Below, piece by piece: positions 18,404-27,305 of a stretch of 52,072 bases of DNA (position 1 is the first letter of the stretch; every line of letters begins with the position of its first letter). The translations under genes and the position numbers were made by a program. This DNA comes from Neorhizobium huautlense. GTDB taxonomy: Bacteria > Pseudomonadota > Alphaproteobacteria > Rhizobiales > Rhizobiaceae. The DNA lies in NCBI RefSeq assembly GCF_002968575.1, contig NZ_PVBM01000031.1, positions 1-52,072 on the forward strand, written 5' to 3'. The notes under the pieces are model-generated. The model ran no database searches. It was not told the origin of the DNA and worked only from the letters and a program-made list of their open reading frames with translations.

Positions 18404-19651
18404 ATGACAGCGGATGCGATCGTGCTCGGAGCCGGCATCATCGGCGTTTCGACAGCGCTGCAACTGGCCCGGCGGGGCAAATCGGTAGTACTCGTCGACC
18501 GGAAAGAACCGGGCATGGAAACCTCCTATGGCAATGCCGGTCTGATCCAGCGCGAGGGCGTGGTGCCTTACGGCTTTCCGCAGCAATTCGGCCTGATCCT
18601 GCGCTATGCACTGAACAATCGCATCGACGCTCATTATCACTGGCGGGCAATTCCTTCGGTCACCTCATTCCTGGCGAAATACTGGTGGCATTCCAACCTG
18701 ACCCGTCATCAGCTCATTGCGCGCGCCTATGCGCCGCTGATCGAACATTCGATCTCGACCCACAACGAACTGATCGAGGAAGCCGGCGCCGAGGCCCTGA
18801 TTGCCAAAGACGGCTGGACCGAGGTTTTCCGCAGCAATGCCAAACAGGACGGAGAGTTCAGGGAAGCCGAACGCCTGGCCGGCGAATACGGCGTCTCTTT
18901 CAAGAGATTGACGCCTGCCGACCTCGCCGCACAGGAACCACATCTCTCCAATGATTTCGTCGGCGGCCTGAAATGGGAGGATCCGTGGTCGGTCAGGGAT
19001 CCATTGGCCCTTACACGCGCCTATATCGCTCTCTTCGAAAAGCTGGGCGGCCGTGTTTTGAAAGGCGATGCAAAGAGCCTGTCGCAGACCAGGACGGGCT
19101 GGCAGGTGGTCGCCGGTGACGGGATCGTAGAGGCCAAGGACGTGGTTGTTGCCCTGGGGCCCTGGTCGGATACGGTAACAAAACCGCTCGGCTACAATTT
19201 CCTGGTCGGCGTCAAGCGCGGCTACCATATGCATTATGGGACGACGGGGAACGCGAAGCTCAACGGCTGGACCATGGACGCTGAGCGCGGTTATTTCCTC
19301 GCCCCTATGAACCAGGGCATCCGGCTGACCACCGGCGCGGAATTTGCCCGCCGGGACGCACCGAAGACTCCGGTGCAATTGGAGCGGGCGGAAGCCGTCG
19401 CCCGGACGATCTTCCCCCTCAGCGAGCGGCTCGACAAGGAGCCGTGGATGGGCGCACGTCCGTGCACGCCGGACATGATGCCGGTGATCGGCAAGGCGCC
19501 GCGCCATGATGGCCTTTGGTTCGCCTTCGGGCACGCGCATCATGGCCTGACGCTTGGACCGGTAACGGGCCAAGTGATCGCCGAAGCCATTACCGGGCAG
19601 AAGACGCTCATCGATATCTCCGCCTACGGCCCCGAACGCTTCAACGCCTAG
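18404..19651 (+). CDS. FAD-dependent oxidoreductase, D-amino-acid dehydrogenase (DadA)-like
   Basis: 415 residues. N-terminal dinucleotide-binding motif VLGAGIIGVSTALQLARRG, then the DAO fold with ETSYGNAGLIQ and a C-terminal GHAHHGLTLGPVTGQ that closes over FAD. Similar proteins oxidise D-amino acids or secondary amines at the membrane face. First gene of a three-gene plus-strand cluster; 33 bases separate it from the glutamine-synthetase-like gene. Substrate not determinable; context suggests an amine or amino acid. Confidence 0.88.
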   Translation: MTADAIVLGAGIIGVSTALQLARRGKSVVLVDRKEPGMETSYGNAGLIQREGVVPYGFPQQFGLILRYALNNRIDAHYHWRAIPSVTSFLAKYWWHSNLTRHQLIARAYAPLIEHSISTHNELIEEAGAEALIAKDGWTEVFRSNAKQDGEFREAERLAGEYGVSFKRLTPADLAAQEPHLSNDFVGGLKWEDPWSVRDPLALTRAYIALFEKLGGRVLKGDAKSLSQTRTGWQVVAGDGIVEAKDVVVALGPWSDTVTKPLGYNFLVGVKRGYHMHYGTTGNAKLNGWTMDAERGYFLAPMNQGIRLTTGAEFARRDAPKTPVQLERAEAVARTIFPLSERLDKEPWMGARPCTPDMMPVIGKAPRHDGLWFAFGHAHHGLTLGPVTGQVIAEAITGQKTLIDISAYGPERFNA

Positions 19652-19684
19652 CTCAAATGGAGAGACTGGGCTATCTGGTGTTCC

Positions 19685-21043
19685 ATGGATGATATCAGTT
19701 CCGCGCAGATCTTCTTCGAGGGCAATCCCGATATCGAGGTTCTCGAAGCCTTCGTCATCGATGTAAACGGCGTGCCGCGGGGAAAGTGGATCCCGAGGGA
19801 GCGCGCATTGGACGTGCTTGCCAAGGGCATGGCCATGCCACGCTCTGTCTATGCCCTCGACGTCTGGGGCCGCGACGTCAACGCCGCAGGCCTTGCGGAA
19901 GGCACCGGCGATCCGGATGGCATCTGCCTCCCCATTCCCGGAACCCTGTCCCGGGTCACCTGGCTTAATCGTCCGACTGCGCAGGTATTGCTTGGTATGC
20001 GAGACACCGATGGCGCCGGATTTTATGCCGATCCGCGCCAGGTGCTTGCCAATGTCGTCGCAGGATTTTCAAAGCTTGGCCTGACGCCGGTCGTGGCGAC
20101 GGAGCTTGAATTCTACCTGATCGACCCGGTGCGCTCGGCGCTCGACCCCGTCCGCCCACCGAATTCGCGCGAGGGGCGATGGCACACGGGCCAGACACAG
20201 GTGCTGTCGATCTCCGAACTGCAGGATTTCGAAGATGTCTTTCACGGGATCGCCAGCGCGGCGCGCGCACAGGGTATTCCCGCCGACACCACGCTGCGCG
20301 AAAACGGGCCGGGTCAGTACGAGATCAATCTCAACCACGTGCCGGACGCCCTGAAGGCCGCCGACTATGCCGTACTCCTGAAGCGTATCGTGAAGGGTGT
20401 CGCACGCGCCAACGACCTTGACGCGACCTTCATGGCCAAACCCTATGGCAGCCAGGCCGGCAGCGGCATGCATGTGCACTTTTCGCTGGTCGACGAAGCC
20501 GGACGCAATGTGTATGCCGGCGAAGACGGGCCCTCGGAAATGCTTTTCCACTCCGTCGGCGGGCTTCTTGAGAATATGGGCGAGAGCATGGGGGTCTTTG
20601 CGCCGCATGCCAATTCCTATCGCCGCCTTCGGCCGAGCGAACATGCTCCTACCTATGCCTCATGGGGTTTCGACAACCGCTCGGCGGCGGTGCGCGTCAT
20701 CACCACTTCAAAGCCCGCCACCCGCATCGAACACCGCGTCGCAGGCGCCGACAGCAATCCATATCTGGTGCTGGCGATGATCCTTAACGCAGCGCTCTCG
20801 GGCATCAAGGAGAAGCGTAACCCGGGCGGAGCAATCACCGGTGACGACCACGCCGTCAGCCATGAGCCGCTTCCAACCAACTGGGACTATGCGCTGCAAC
20901 AATTCGCCCGGTCTACATTTGCCTATGCGACGCTCGGGCCGAAATACCGCGCGCTCTACACGGCCTGCAAACAGCAGGAACTTGCGGAGTTTGCCACGCG
21001 GGTGACCGACGTCGAATACGATGCCTACATCCGGACGGTGTGA
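19685..21043 (+). CDS. Glutamine-synthetase-family ligase (gamma-glutamylamine type)
   Basis: 452 residues. Catalytic motifs include ELEFYLID, ENGPGQYEINLNH (metal ligands), SGMHVHFSL, and RIEHRVAGADSNPYL. The tyrosine adenylylation segment of housekeeping GlnA is missing, and the N-terminus starts with a short FVIDVNGVPRGKWIP strand, as in PuuA/GlnT-like enzymes. It probably uses ATP to join glutamate to an amine. The next gene, one base away, encodes the matching oxidase, as in the Puu pathway. Confidence 0.88.
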   Translation: MDDISSAQIFFEGNPDIEVLEAFVIDVNGVPRGKWIPRERALDVLAKGMAMPRSVYALDVWGRDVNAAGLAEGTGDPDGICLPIPGTLSRVTWLNRPTAQVLLGMRDTDGAGFYADPRQVLANVVAGFSKLGLTPVVATELEFYLIDPVRSALDPVRPPNSREGRWHTGQTQVLSISELQDFEDVFHGIASAARAQGIPADTTLRENGPGQYEINLNHVPDALKAADYAVLLKRIVKGVARANDLDATFMAKPYGSQAGSGMHVHFSLVDEAGRNVYAGEDGPSEMLFHSVGGLLENMGESMGVFAPHANSYRRLRPSEHAPTYASWGFDNRSAAVRVITTSKPATRIEHRVAGADSNPYLVLAMILNAALSGIKEKRNPGGAITGDDHAVSHEPLPTNWDYALQQFARSTFAYATLGPKYRALYTACKQQELAEFATRVTDVEYDAYIRTV

Positions 21044-21044
21044 G

Positions 21045-22343
21045 ATGGTTTTAAGAGCAAGCGACAACCCACGCCACGTTAATTCCTGGTACGCCGCGTC
21101 CGCCAAGGATAAAAAGGTCCGCCCTGCCCTCGATGGCGAAACCTCGGCGGATGTTTGCGTGATCGGCGCGGGCTTCACGGGTATTTCTGCGGCACTGGAG
21201 CTTGCCGAACGCGGCTACTCTGTCGTCGTGCTGGAAGCCGAGCGCATCGGCTTCGGAGCATCCGGACGAAATGGCGGCCAGATCGTCAATGGCTACAGCC
21301 GCGATCTTGAAACGATTGCCGGGCGATATGGCCGGGAGAAAGCCGTAGAACTTGGAAAGATGTCGCTCGAAGGAGGCGAGATCATCCGGGCGCGCGTCGC
21401 CAGATATGCGATCGATTGCGATCTCGTCCATGGCGGTTTTTTTGCCGCCTTTACGGATAAACAGATCCGCGAGATGGAGGCTCAGAAGAACCATTGGGAA
21501 AGGCACGGGCACACCGGGCTGGAGATGGTCGCCAAACGGGATATAGGGAAATACGTGAAGACGGACCGCTATGCCGGCGGCATGATCGACATGCTTGGAG
21601 GCCATATACATCCGCTCAATCTCGTACTCGGAGAGGCTGCCGCCGTGGAAAACCTCGGAGGGCGCATCTTCGAAGGTTCGCGTGTCGTCGGCCTGGAGCT
21701 TGGCGAAAGGCCCGTGGTCCGTACGGCCAAAGGCTCCGTAAAGGCGTCCTACGTCCTCGTCTGCGGTAATGCTTATCTTGCGCCACTGCTGCCTGAAATT
21801 CACGGCCGGATGATGCCGGTCTCCAGCCAGGTCATGACGACGGAGCCCCTCGATCAGGCGCTCATCGAGAGCCTGCTGCCGTCCAATTATTGCGTCGAGG
21901 ATGCCAATTATATCCTCGACTATTATCGCCGTACCTCCGACAACCGGTTGCTCTATGGCGGCGGCATCGGCTATGGCGGACACGATCCGAAGGATCTGAC
22001 GGGAATAATCCGCCCGAACATGCTGAAGACATTCCCACAGTTGAAAGACGTCCACATCGATTATGCATGGAGCGGCAATTTCGCGCTGACGTTAACGCGC
22101 ATTCCGCATATGGGCCGGCTTTCCGACAAGGTCTACTTTTCCCATGGTGACAGCGGCCATGGCGTGACGACCACGCATCTGCTCGGAAAGATTCTCGGTG
22201 AGGCCGTCGCGGGGCATGCCGAACGCTTCGATGTCTGGGCTTCGTTGCCGAACCTGCCATTCCCCGGTGGCAAGACTTTTCGGGTGCCGCTGACCGTTCT
22301 TGGTGCATGGTGGTACGGGTTGAGGGACAGGCTCGGATTGTAA
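21045..22343 (+). CDS. FAD-dependent oxidase, PuuB (gamma-glutamylputrescine oxidase)-like
   Basis: 432 residues. N-terminal SWYAAS segment, dinucleotide motif VCVIGAGFTGISAALELAERG, GFGASGRNGGQIVNGYS for FAD contacts, and the C-terminal SHGDSGHGVTTTHLLGK. This matches the PuuB/OrdL oxidase type. The ATG lies one base beyond the preceding stop, so the two are coupled. Likely oxidises the gamma-glutamylated amine to an aldehyde. No aldehyde dehydrogenase or gamma-glutamyl hydrolase for the following Puu steps lies within the cluster. Confidence 0.88.
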   Translation: MVLRASDNPRHVNSWYAASAKDKKVRPALDGETSADVCVIGAGFTGISAALELAERGYSVVVLEAERIGFGASGRNGGQIVNGYSRDLETIAGRYGREKAVELGKMSLEGGEIIRARVARYAIDCDLVHGGFFAAFTDKQIREMEAQKNHWERHGHTGLEMVAKRDIGKYVKTDRYAGGMIDMLGGHIHPLNLVLGEAAAVENLGGRIFEGSRVVGLELGERPVVRTAKGSVKASYVLVCGNAYLAPLLPEIHGRMMPVSSQVMTTEPLDQALIESLLPSNYCVEDANYILDYYRRTSDNRLLYGGGIGYGGHDPKDLTGIIRPNMLKTFPQLKDVHIDYAWSGNFALTLTRIPHMGRLSDKVYFSHGDSGHGVTTTHLLGKILGEAVAGHAERFDVWASLPNLPFPGGKTFRVPLTVLGAWWYGLRDRLGL

Positions 22344-22353
22344 GGCCGCGATC

Positions 22354-23007
22354 TCAGAAACTCGGATAGTTTCCTTTCATGAACTGCCCGAGCTGGATTT
22401 TTGCCGAAGCCTTGAAATTCTCGATTATGCCTTCCGCCTCCTGCTCTGGAACCAGCAGTGCCAGGCGCACGGCGCTGGCAGCAAGGTGAAACATCATAAA
22501 CACCAGGCGGACATACCGCTCCCGCAGGTTGTCCGGGACGAACGCTCCTGTCGCATCCGCAAAAATCCGACTATGCACGCGCGACTCTGCGATATCCATA
22601 TCCGCAAGCGCCTTGTCGGCCTGGATCGCGTTGATCAGATCCTGGACCGGCGGGTTGTTTCTGACGTTCGCGTAATAGAGGTCGATCAGCTTGTCGATAG
22701 CGCCGAATGCATCCTGTTCGGTCTGCAGGTCCGCAACGCATTCGTTGACGAAACCGAGAACCTCTTCCGCATACTTCTCATAAAGCATCGCGATGATTGC
22801 GGACTTATTCGGGAAGTACTGATAAACCGAGGCGATCGGACCACCGGAGAGCGCCGCAATCTCTTTCATGGTTACCGCATCGATGCCTTTCCGGCCGATC
22901 AGTTCCATGGATACCTTCAAGATTTCGTCGATACGCTCGCGGCTTCTTTCCTGTTTCGGTATCCGGCGAAGGGTGCCCCGCCCTGGCCCTTGCGTCGAAT
23001 CTGGCAT
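22354..23007 (-). CDS. TetR/AcrR-family regulator
   Basis: 217 residues. N-terminal HTH: EILKVSMELIGRKGIDAVT, MKEIAALSGGPIASVYQYF and PNKSAIIAML, the conserved TetR order. A C-terminal all-helical ligand domain follows. It converges with the PuuB-like gene (10 bases between stops), so it is the probable local regulator of the amine cluster. GGGGAGA lies 11 bases before the ATG. Confidence 0.92.
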   Translation of the reverse strand: MPDSTQGPGRGTLRRIPKQERSRERIDEILKVSMELIGRKGIDAVTMKEIAALSGGPIASVYQYFPNKSAIIAMLYEKYAEEVLGFVNECVADLQTEQDAFGAIDKLIDLYYANVRNNPPVQDLINAIQADKALADMDIAESRVHSRIFADATGAFVPDNLRERYVRLVFMMFHLAASAVRLALLVPEQEAEGIIENFKASAKIQLGQFMKGNYPSF

Positions 23008-23205
23008 TCGCGAACCGTCTCCCCTCGCGGTGCATCTGGCGGCGCTGGTTTCGACGCGCCCGAATGCACCTACATAAATCTTGTCGTTTTATACGATGGG
23101 TGGAGATATCCGGATCAAGCTAATTAGATTTTTTTACAATACTTTACCGAAACTTCGCCGAAAAACGCAAGATGGCCATCAGATAACGAGCTCTTGGGCA
23201 TTTGC

Positions 23206-23742
23206 TTACCGCCACTGCTCAACGAGCGCCGTCACAGCTCCGTCCACGATCGTTTCCAGGCTGGCATCGATATCCACGGTGACGACACCTTCCTCGTTCA
23301 CCGGACTCTCCAAGGTCGCAAGCTGGCTGTGCAACAAGGAAACCGGCATGAAGTGTCCCTTTCTCTCGCCCATTCGCTTTTCCAGCACGTCCACCGCGCC
23401 GGCAAGGAAAACGAAATTGAGCGATCCGCCGCTCGCCTCACGCAAACGTTCGCGATAGACCTTTTTCAGTGCCGAGCAGGTCACCACGACGCTTTCGCCG
23501 CGCGCCCGAGCCGCAGCCAGTTCGCCTCCGACGAGATCCAGCCATGGCCAACGGTCCTCGTCGGTCAGCGGAATGCCTTTCGCCATCTTCTCTACATTCG
23601 CGTCAGGATGCAGGCGGTCCCCCTCGACAAAGGCGCAGCCGAGCCGTTGGGCAAGCAGTTGTGCGACCGAGGTCTTGCCCGCCCCGCTGACCCCCATGAC
23701 GATGATTGCTCGAGGAGACTGTTGATGCATGTCAATGCTCAC
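23206..23742 (-). CDS. gntK: Gluconokinase
   Basis: 178 residues. Walker A GVSGAGKT at 17-24, then EGDRLHPDANVEKMAKGIPL and CSALKKVYRERLR, all diagnostic of GntK/IdnK-type gluconate kinases. It phosphorylates gluconate to 6-phosphogluconate for the pentose-phosphate or Entner-Doudoroff route. I keep the GTG start at 23742 because AAAGGAA lies 7-9 bases ahead; an ATG at 23730 lacks such a site. No gluconate transporter is adjacent. Confidence 0.93.
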   Translation of the reverse strand: MSIDMHQQSPRAIIVMGVSGAGKTSVAQLLAQRLGCAFVEGDRLHPDANVEKMAKGIPLTDEDRWPWLDLVGGELAAARARGESVVVTCSALKKVYRERLREASGGSLNFVFLAGAVDVLEKRMGERKGHFMPVSLLHSQLATLESPVNEEGVVTVDIDASLETIVDGAVTALVEQWR

Positions 23743-23807
23743 GTCGATGTTTCCTTTCCCGATTGTCTATCGCAATATCTGTTCAAACATGGGTTTCACA
23801 AGCTTGC

Positions 23808-24839
23808 TCAGCGCCGGCGTGCATCTTTGCCGAGGACCAATGGCATCAGTACGGAAAGAACCATCAGCCGCAACACATGATGAGCACCGACATAGGTTGG
23901 ATCGGCGTGCAGCATGACAGCCATTGCCGCCATGGTCTCGAGGCCGCCGGGCGCAAAAGCTATCAACGCCGCCGCAAGCGGGATTCCGGTCACATGGGAG
24001 ACACCAAAAGCAATCGCCGCGGCCAATGCCATCACCAAGACCGTCACCACGGCCCCTGCGATAAACGCCGTGCGGATCGCACCGAGCGACACGCCACTAA
24101 AACGGGTGCCAATCATCGATCCGAGAATGACATAGGTCGGAATGAGTAACCAATTGGGGACGCCGCCTGCAACCAAGCCGGTTACATGCGTGCCAATCGA
24201 GACCGCAACACCGCCGAGAAGGAGCGCGGCGGGAAACTGCCAGCGCAGGAAAAGCAGGCCAACGACGATCGACACCCCGAGCGTCGCGAGGAGGACCGGC
24301 ATGCTCATCGCCACTACCGGCACTGCCGGCTCCGTCGCTGCCAAGCCGAAAACCTCGACGATAAGCGGAGTGGTGATGGTAAGCGCCAATACCCGCACGC
24401 TTTGGGCAATACTGACGGTGCGCAGATCGCCTCGCGTTTCCGCGGCAAGGCTGAGAACGTAACTCAGATGGCCGGGGGACGAGGCCAAAAGCGCGGTGGT
24501 CCGGTCATAGCGAAATATCCGCTGCAGCATCCAGCAGCTGGCATAAAGCAAAAGGACAACTGAAATTGGAACCATGCCGAAGCTAAGCGGCCAGGTGCGC
24601 GCCGCCACGACCACATCCGGCGTCACGCTTGTTCCCATCGAAACGCCCACGACGACGAAGCAAATATTGCGAAGCTGGATCGGTACGCGGAGCGTCAATC
24701 CAAACAGTCCGGCAACGGTGATAACAACGGCGGGGCCGATCAGGTAAGGGGCGGGAAGTCCGACGACGATGGCTGCTGCGGCGCCGGCGGTTCCGAGCAG
24801 CGCAGTCAGCGCGTAAGCGCGCAGTTCCAGAAAAGGCAT
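23808..24839 (-). CDS. AbrB-family integral membrane protein
   Basis: 343 residues, about 10 transmembrane helices arranged as two similar halves (AbrB duplication): each half has a glycine-rich helix pair (VGVSMGTSVTPDV and ILGSMIGTRFSG) followed by a SSPGHLSYVLSLA or APGGLETMAAMAV motif. Often annotated 'putative ammonia monooxygenase', a name without support; transport or regulation is more likely. The ATG at 24839 is preferred over a TTG at 24878. It lies 65 bases upstream of gluconokinase on the same strand. Confidence 0.88.
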   Translation of the reverse strand: MPFLELRAYALTALLGTAGAAAAIVVGLPAPYLIGPAVVITVAGLFGLTLRVPIQLRNICFVVVGVSMGTSVTPDVVVAARTWPLSFGMVPISVVLLLYASCWMLQRIFRYDRTTALLASSPGHLSYVLSLAAETRGDLRTVSIAQSVRVLALTITTPLIVEVFGLAATEPAVPVVAMSMPVLLATLGVSIVVGLLFLRWQFPAALLLGGVAVSIGTHVTGLVAGGVPNWLLIPTYVILGSMIGTRFSGVSLGAIRTAFIAGAVVTVLVMALAAAIAFGVSHVTGIPLAAALIAFAPGGLETMAAMAVMLHADPTYVGAHHVLRLMVLSVLMPLVLGKDARRR

Positions 24840-24951
24840 GGCTTGGTCCTGAAGGCGCCACAGGAAGAATGGCTCCAAAGCCGAAAACGCCTATCGTCCT
24901 TCTATTGCAAATGCAGGGAAGGTCAACCATCAGACATGACAAAAATCAAAA

Positions 24952-24975
24952 GGCGCCGTCGCTGCGGACGGCGCC
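24952..24975 (-). terminator. Rho-independent terminator of rirA
   Basis: Perfect 9-base stem GGCGCCGTC/GACGGCGCC with a 6-base loop, followed on the minus strand by TTTTGATTTTT (24951-24941). It lies 24 bases beyond the rirA stop codon. Confidence 0.85.
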
Positions 24976-24998
24976 CCTGAAAGCGTAGGCAATCGGAT

Positions 24999-25466
24999 TC
25001 AGGCAGCCGGCGCTACGATTTTCGGCATATGCGTGTCGATACCGAGCAGGAAGTTGATCTGCGGGCGAGCCTTCACCAGATCGTCGATCGTGTAATCGGC
25101 AAGCACATCGAAGAAAGCATTGAGTGCCTTGCGAAGCGCCGAATTCAGACCGCAGCTATCGACGAGCGGGCATTCGGCGACGCCGTCTTCAAAACACTCA
25201 GCCATCGCGAAACTGTCTTCCGTTACCTTGACGACATCAAAGAGCGTGATGCGGTCAGCGCTGCGGCCAAGCCTCACACCGCCGTTACGGCCGCGCACTG
25301 TTTCGACCAAACCAGCCTTGTTGAGCGGCTGCAGGATCTTGAACAGGAAAAGTTCGGAAACTCCGTAAGCCCGAGCGATTTCGGGGATGCGGCTCAAACG
25401 GCCCTCATTGGCAGCGCAATACATCAGCATTCGTACTGCGTAGTTCGTCTGTTTGGTCAAACGCAT
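24999..25466 (-). CDS. rirA: Rrf2-family iron regulator RirA
   Basis: 155 residues. N-terminal winged helix MRLTKQTNYAVRMLMYCAAN with ELFLFKILQPLNKAGLVETV. Cys91, Cys99 and Cys105 (C-x7-C-x5-C) ligate the Fe-S cluster that senses iron. The sequence matches rhizobial RirA closely as I remember it. It represses iron-uptake genes when iron is sufficient. GGGAGA lies 5 bases before the chosen ATG. It is divergent from fbpA, the arrangement seen in S. meliloti. Confidence 0.97.
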   Translation of the reverse strand: MRLTKQTNYAVRMLMYCAANEGRLSRIPEIARAYGVSELFLFKILQPLNKAGLVETVRGRNGGVRLGRSADRITLFDVVKVTEDSFAMAECFEDGVAECPLVDSCGLNSALRKALNAFFDVLADYTIDDLVKARPQINFLLGIDTHMPKIVAPAA

Positions 25467-25512
25467 GCTGGTCTCCCAAGACTCGTACATACTTATATAG
25501 AGGCTTCGCTAG

Positions 25513-25530
25513 TTTTGAACAATTCCAAAA
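25513..25530. promoter_or_regulatory. Candidate Irr box (ICE motif) upstream of rirA
   Basis: TTTTGAACAATTCCAAAA is a near-palindrome close to the rhizobial ICE pattern TTTAGAA-N-TTCTAAA. It is centred about 55 bases ahead of the rirA start. Irr repression of rirA under low iron is known in Agrobacterium, which fits the position. Confidence 0.5.
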
Positions 25531-25596
25531 TAAGAAAATTGTGATCAAGTTTTCTGTCCGACCTTAAACTCCGCCATTGACGCGGGATTGAGAACA

Positions 25597-25611
25597 TGAA
25601 TGTTGGCGTCA
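25597..25611. promoter_or_regulatory. Candidate RirA site (IRO box) upstream of fbpA
   Basis: TGAATGTTGGCGTCA matches the IRO consensus TGA-N9-TCA. It ends 24 bases before the fbpA start codon and would block transcription when iron is plentiful. Confidence 0.5.
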
Positions 25612-25635
25612 ACAAACAACCCAGGAGGACTTTTC

Positions 25636-26682
25636 ATGCCTATCCGCAGCCCGCTTCGGCTCATTGCACTTCTAGGTGCCTCTATGCTTACGACGGCCTC
25701 GACGGCATGGGCCGATGGTGAGGTGAACATATACTCATATCGTCAGCCGGAATTGATCAAGCCGCTGCTCGACGAGTTCACCAAGGAAACCGGCATCAAG
25801 ACCAATGTACTCTTCCTCGACAAAGGGCTTGTCGAGCGCATCCGTGCCGAAGGCGCCAACTCGCCGGCGGACGTGATCATGACGGTCGATATCGCCCGCT
25901 TGATGGAGGCCAAGGAAGGCGGCGTGACCCAGCCCGTTGGGGACAACCCAACCATCAGCAAGGATATTCCCGCCAATCTTCGCGATCCCGCCGGAGAATG
26001 GTTCGGGCTAACGACGCGCGGCCGCGTGGTCTATGCTTCGAAGGAGCGCGTCACCGATACGGCAATCACCTATGAGGGACTGGCCGATCCGAAATGGAAA
26101 GGCAAGATCTGCATTCGAGACGGCCAGCACTCCTACAATATCGGCCTGTTCGCCTCGATGGTCGCAGTTCATGGCGAAGCCTATACGGAAACATGGCTAA
26201 AAGCGTTGAAGAACAACCTCGCTCACAAGCCCAGCGGCGGCGACCGCGACCAGGCAAAGGCAATTCTCGCCGGTGAATGCGATATCGCGCTTGGCAATAC
26301 CTACTATGTCGGCCTCATGCAGACGAACGAGAAGGAGCCGGAGCAGAAGAAGTGGGCGGAGGCGATCAAGATCATCTTCCCGAACGCTGCCGATCGCGGC
26401 ACGCATGTCAACATTTCCGGCATGGCGCTTGCCAAGAACGCCCCGAACAAGGCCAACGCCGTGAAGCTGATGGAATTCCTGGCTTCCAGTGACGCCCAGA
26501 AGATCTATGCCGAGCAGGTGTTCGAATATCCGGTCATGCCGGGCGCCGAACCTTCCGACATCGTCAAAGCATTCGGGCCGATCAAGCCGGACACGCTCTC
26601 GCTTGCCGACATCGCCGCCAACCGCAAGAAGGCTTCCGAACTGGTCGACAAGGTCGCCTTCAACGAAGGTCCCGAGAGCTGA
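25636..26682 (+). CDS. fbpA: Fe(III) ABC transporter periplasmic binding protein
   Basis: 348 residues. AGGAGGA lies 6-7 bases before the ATG. Signal peptide of about 26 residues ending AWA-DG, then VNIYSYRQPELIKPLLDEF, the typical beginning of FbpA/FutA proteins. The GNTYYVG segment contains the tyrosine pair that binds Fe(III). It delivers iron to an FbpB-type permease; one is encoded at 37442, about 10.8 kb away. A RirA-type box in the promoter and the divergent rirA gene indicate iron regulation. Confidence 0.95.
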   Translation: MPIRSPLRLIALLGASMLTTASTAWADGEVNIYSYRQPELIKPLLDEFTKETGIKTNVLFLDKGLVERIRAEGANSPADVIMTVDIARLMEAKEGGVTQPVGDNPTISKDIPANLRDPAGEWFGLTTRGRVVYASKERVTDTAITYEGLADPKWKGKICIRDGQHSYNIGLFASMVAVHGEAYTETWLKALKNNLAHKPSGGDRDQAKAILAGECDIALGNTYYVGLMQTNEKEPEQKKWAEAIKIIFPNAADRGTHVNISGMALAKNAPNKANAVKLMEFLASSDAQKIYAEQVFEYPVMPGAEPSDIVKAFGPIKPDTLSLADIAANRKKASELVDKVAFNEGPES

Positions 26683-26720
26683 GTTAAACCGGATCTCGCC
26701 CTGGTGGCCCACAACAAAAC

Positions 26721-26746
26721 AAAAGCCGGCTGCGACGCCGGCTTTT
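26721..26746 (+). terminator. Rho-independent terminator of fbpA
   Basis: AAAAGCCGGC and GCCGGCTTTT form a 10-base stem with a 6-base loop, 38 bases after the fbpA stop codon. The U run is part of the 3' arm. Confidence 0.85.
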
Positions 26747-26813
26747 GGCATTATGGAGATAATGCGCCCGGAGACCCGCTGGTCAGGCTTCGCGTTCCGT
26801 GACAGAATATTCC

Positions 26814-27092
26814 ATGCTGTCGCGCGACCTGCACATTGTCCTGATGATTCTCTATGAAGCGGGCGCTTCGCGCGTGCCGGCCTCGCAGGTTGCCTGGACG
26901 AGCGACATGGCACCCGCTTTAAATCGGGCGCTGAACATGCAGTATATCGTCCATCGCGAGGGCAGATCCGAACGGCTCTTTTCGCTGACGGAATCCGGCT
27001 ATATCGCGATCGGGCGGCAGCCTCCGGCTTACATGTCGATCTCCCGCACGATGAGGGCGTTTTTCCGCATCGGCGGCGGTTCGACGGAATGA
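26814..27092 (+). CDS. Small winged-helix-like hypothetical protein
   Basis: 92 residues from the ATG at 26814 (a GTG at 26799 would add five). The first 75 residues have the look of a MarR-like winged helix: HIVLMILYEAGASRVPAS, then AWTSDMAPALNRALNMQYI, then a strand pair VHREGRSERLFSLTESGYIAI. No clear ribosome binding site. Possibly a small DNA-binding protein; no target can be proposed. Confidence 0.65.
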   Translation: MLSRDLHIVLMILYEAGASRVPASQVAWTSDMAPALNRALNMQYIVHREGRSERLFSLTESGYIAIGRQPPAYMSISRTMRAFFRIGGGSTE

Positions 27093-27105
27093 GCGATCCT
27101 GGAAT

Positions 27106-27231
27106 TTAGCTTGCCATCGAAACGGCGAACCAAGCAGGTACTGCCAGTGCCGCCAGGATCACAAGCAAACTGATGCCCATCTTGGCCAAATATGCGCGGC
27201 GCGCGCGCCTTGCATCCCACTCGTATACCAT
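27106..27231 (-). CDS. 41-residue single-TM small protein
   Basis: The ATG is preceded by GGGAG at 5 bases. A basic N-terminal half (WDARRARRAYLAK) is followed by one hydrophobic helix (ISLLVILAALAVPAWFAV). This is a positive-inside single-span membrane peptide. It is convergent with the winged-helix-like gene upstream. Family not recognised, though the architecture and start signal look genuine. Confidence 0.6.
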   Translation of the reverse strand: MVYEWDARRARRAYLAKMGISLLVILAALAVPAWFAVSMAS

Positions 27232-27305
27232 GAACTCCCACTCCTACTCCGCGAGCTAAATTAGATCAGTCTTCACAGACGTCAACAGTCAGCCATGAAA
27301 CACGG

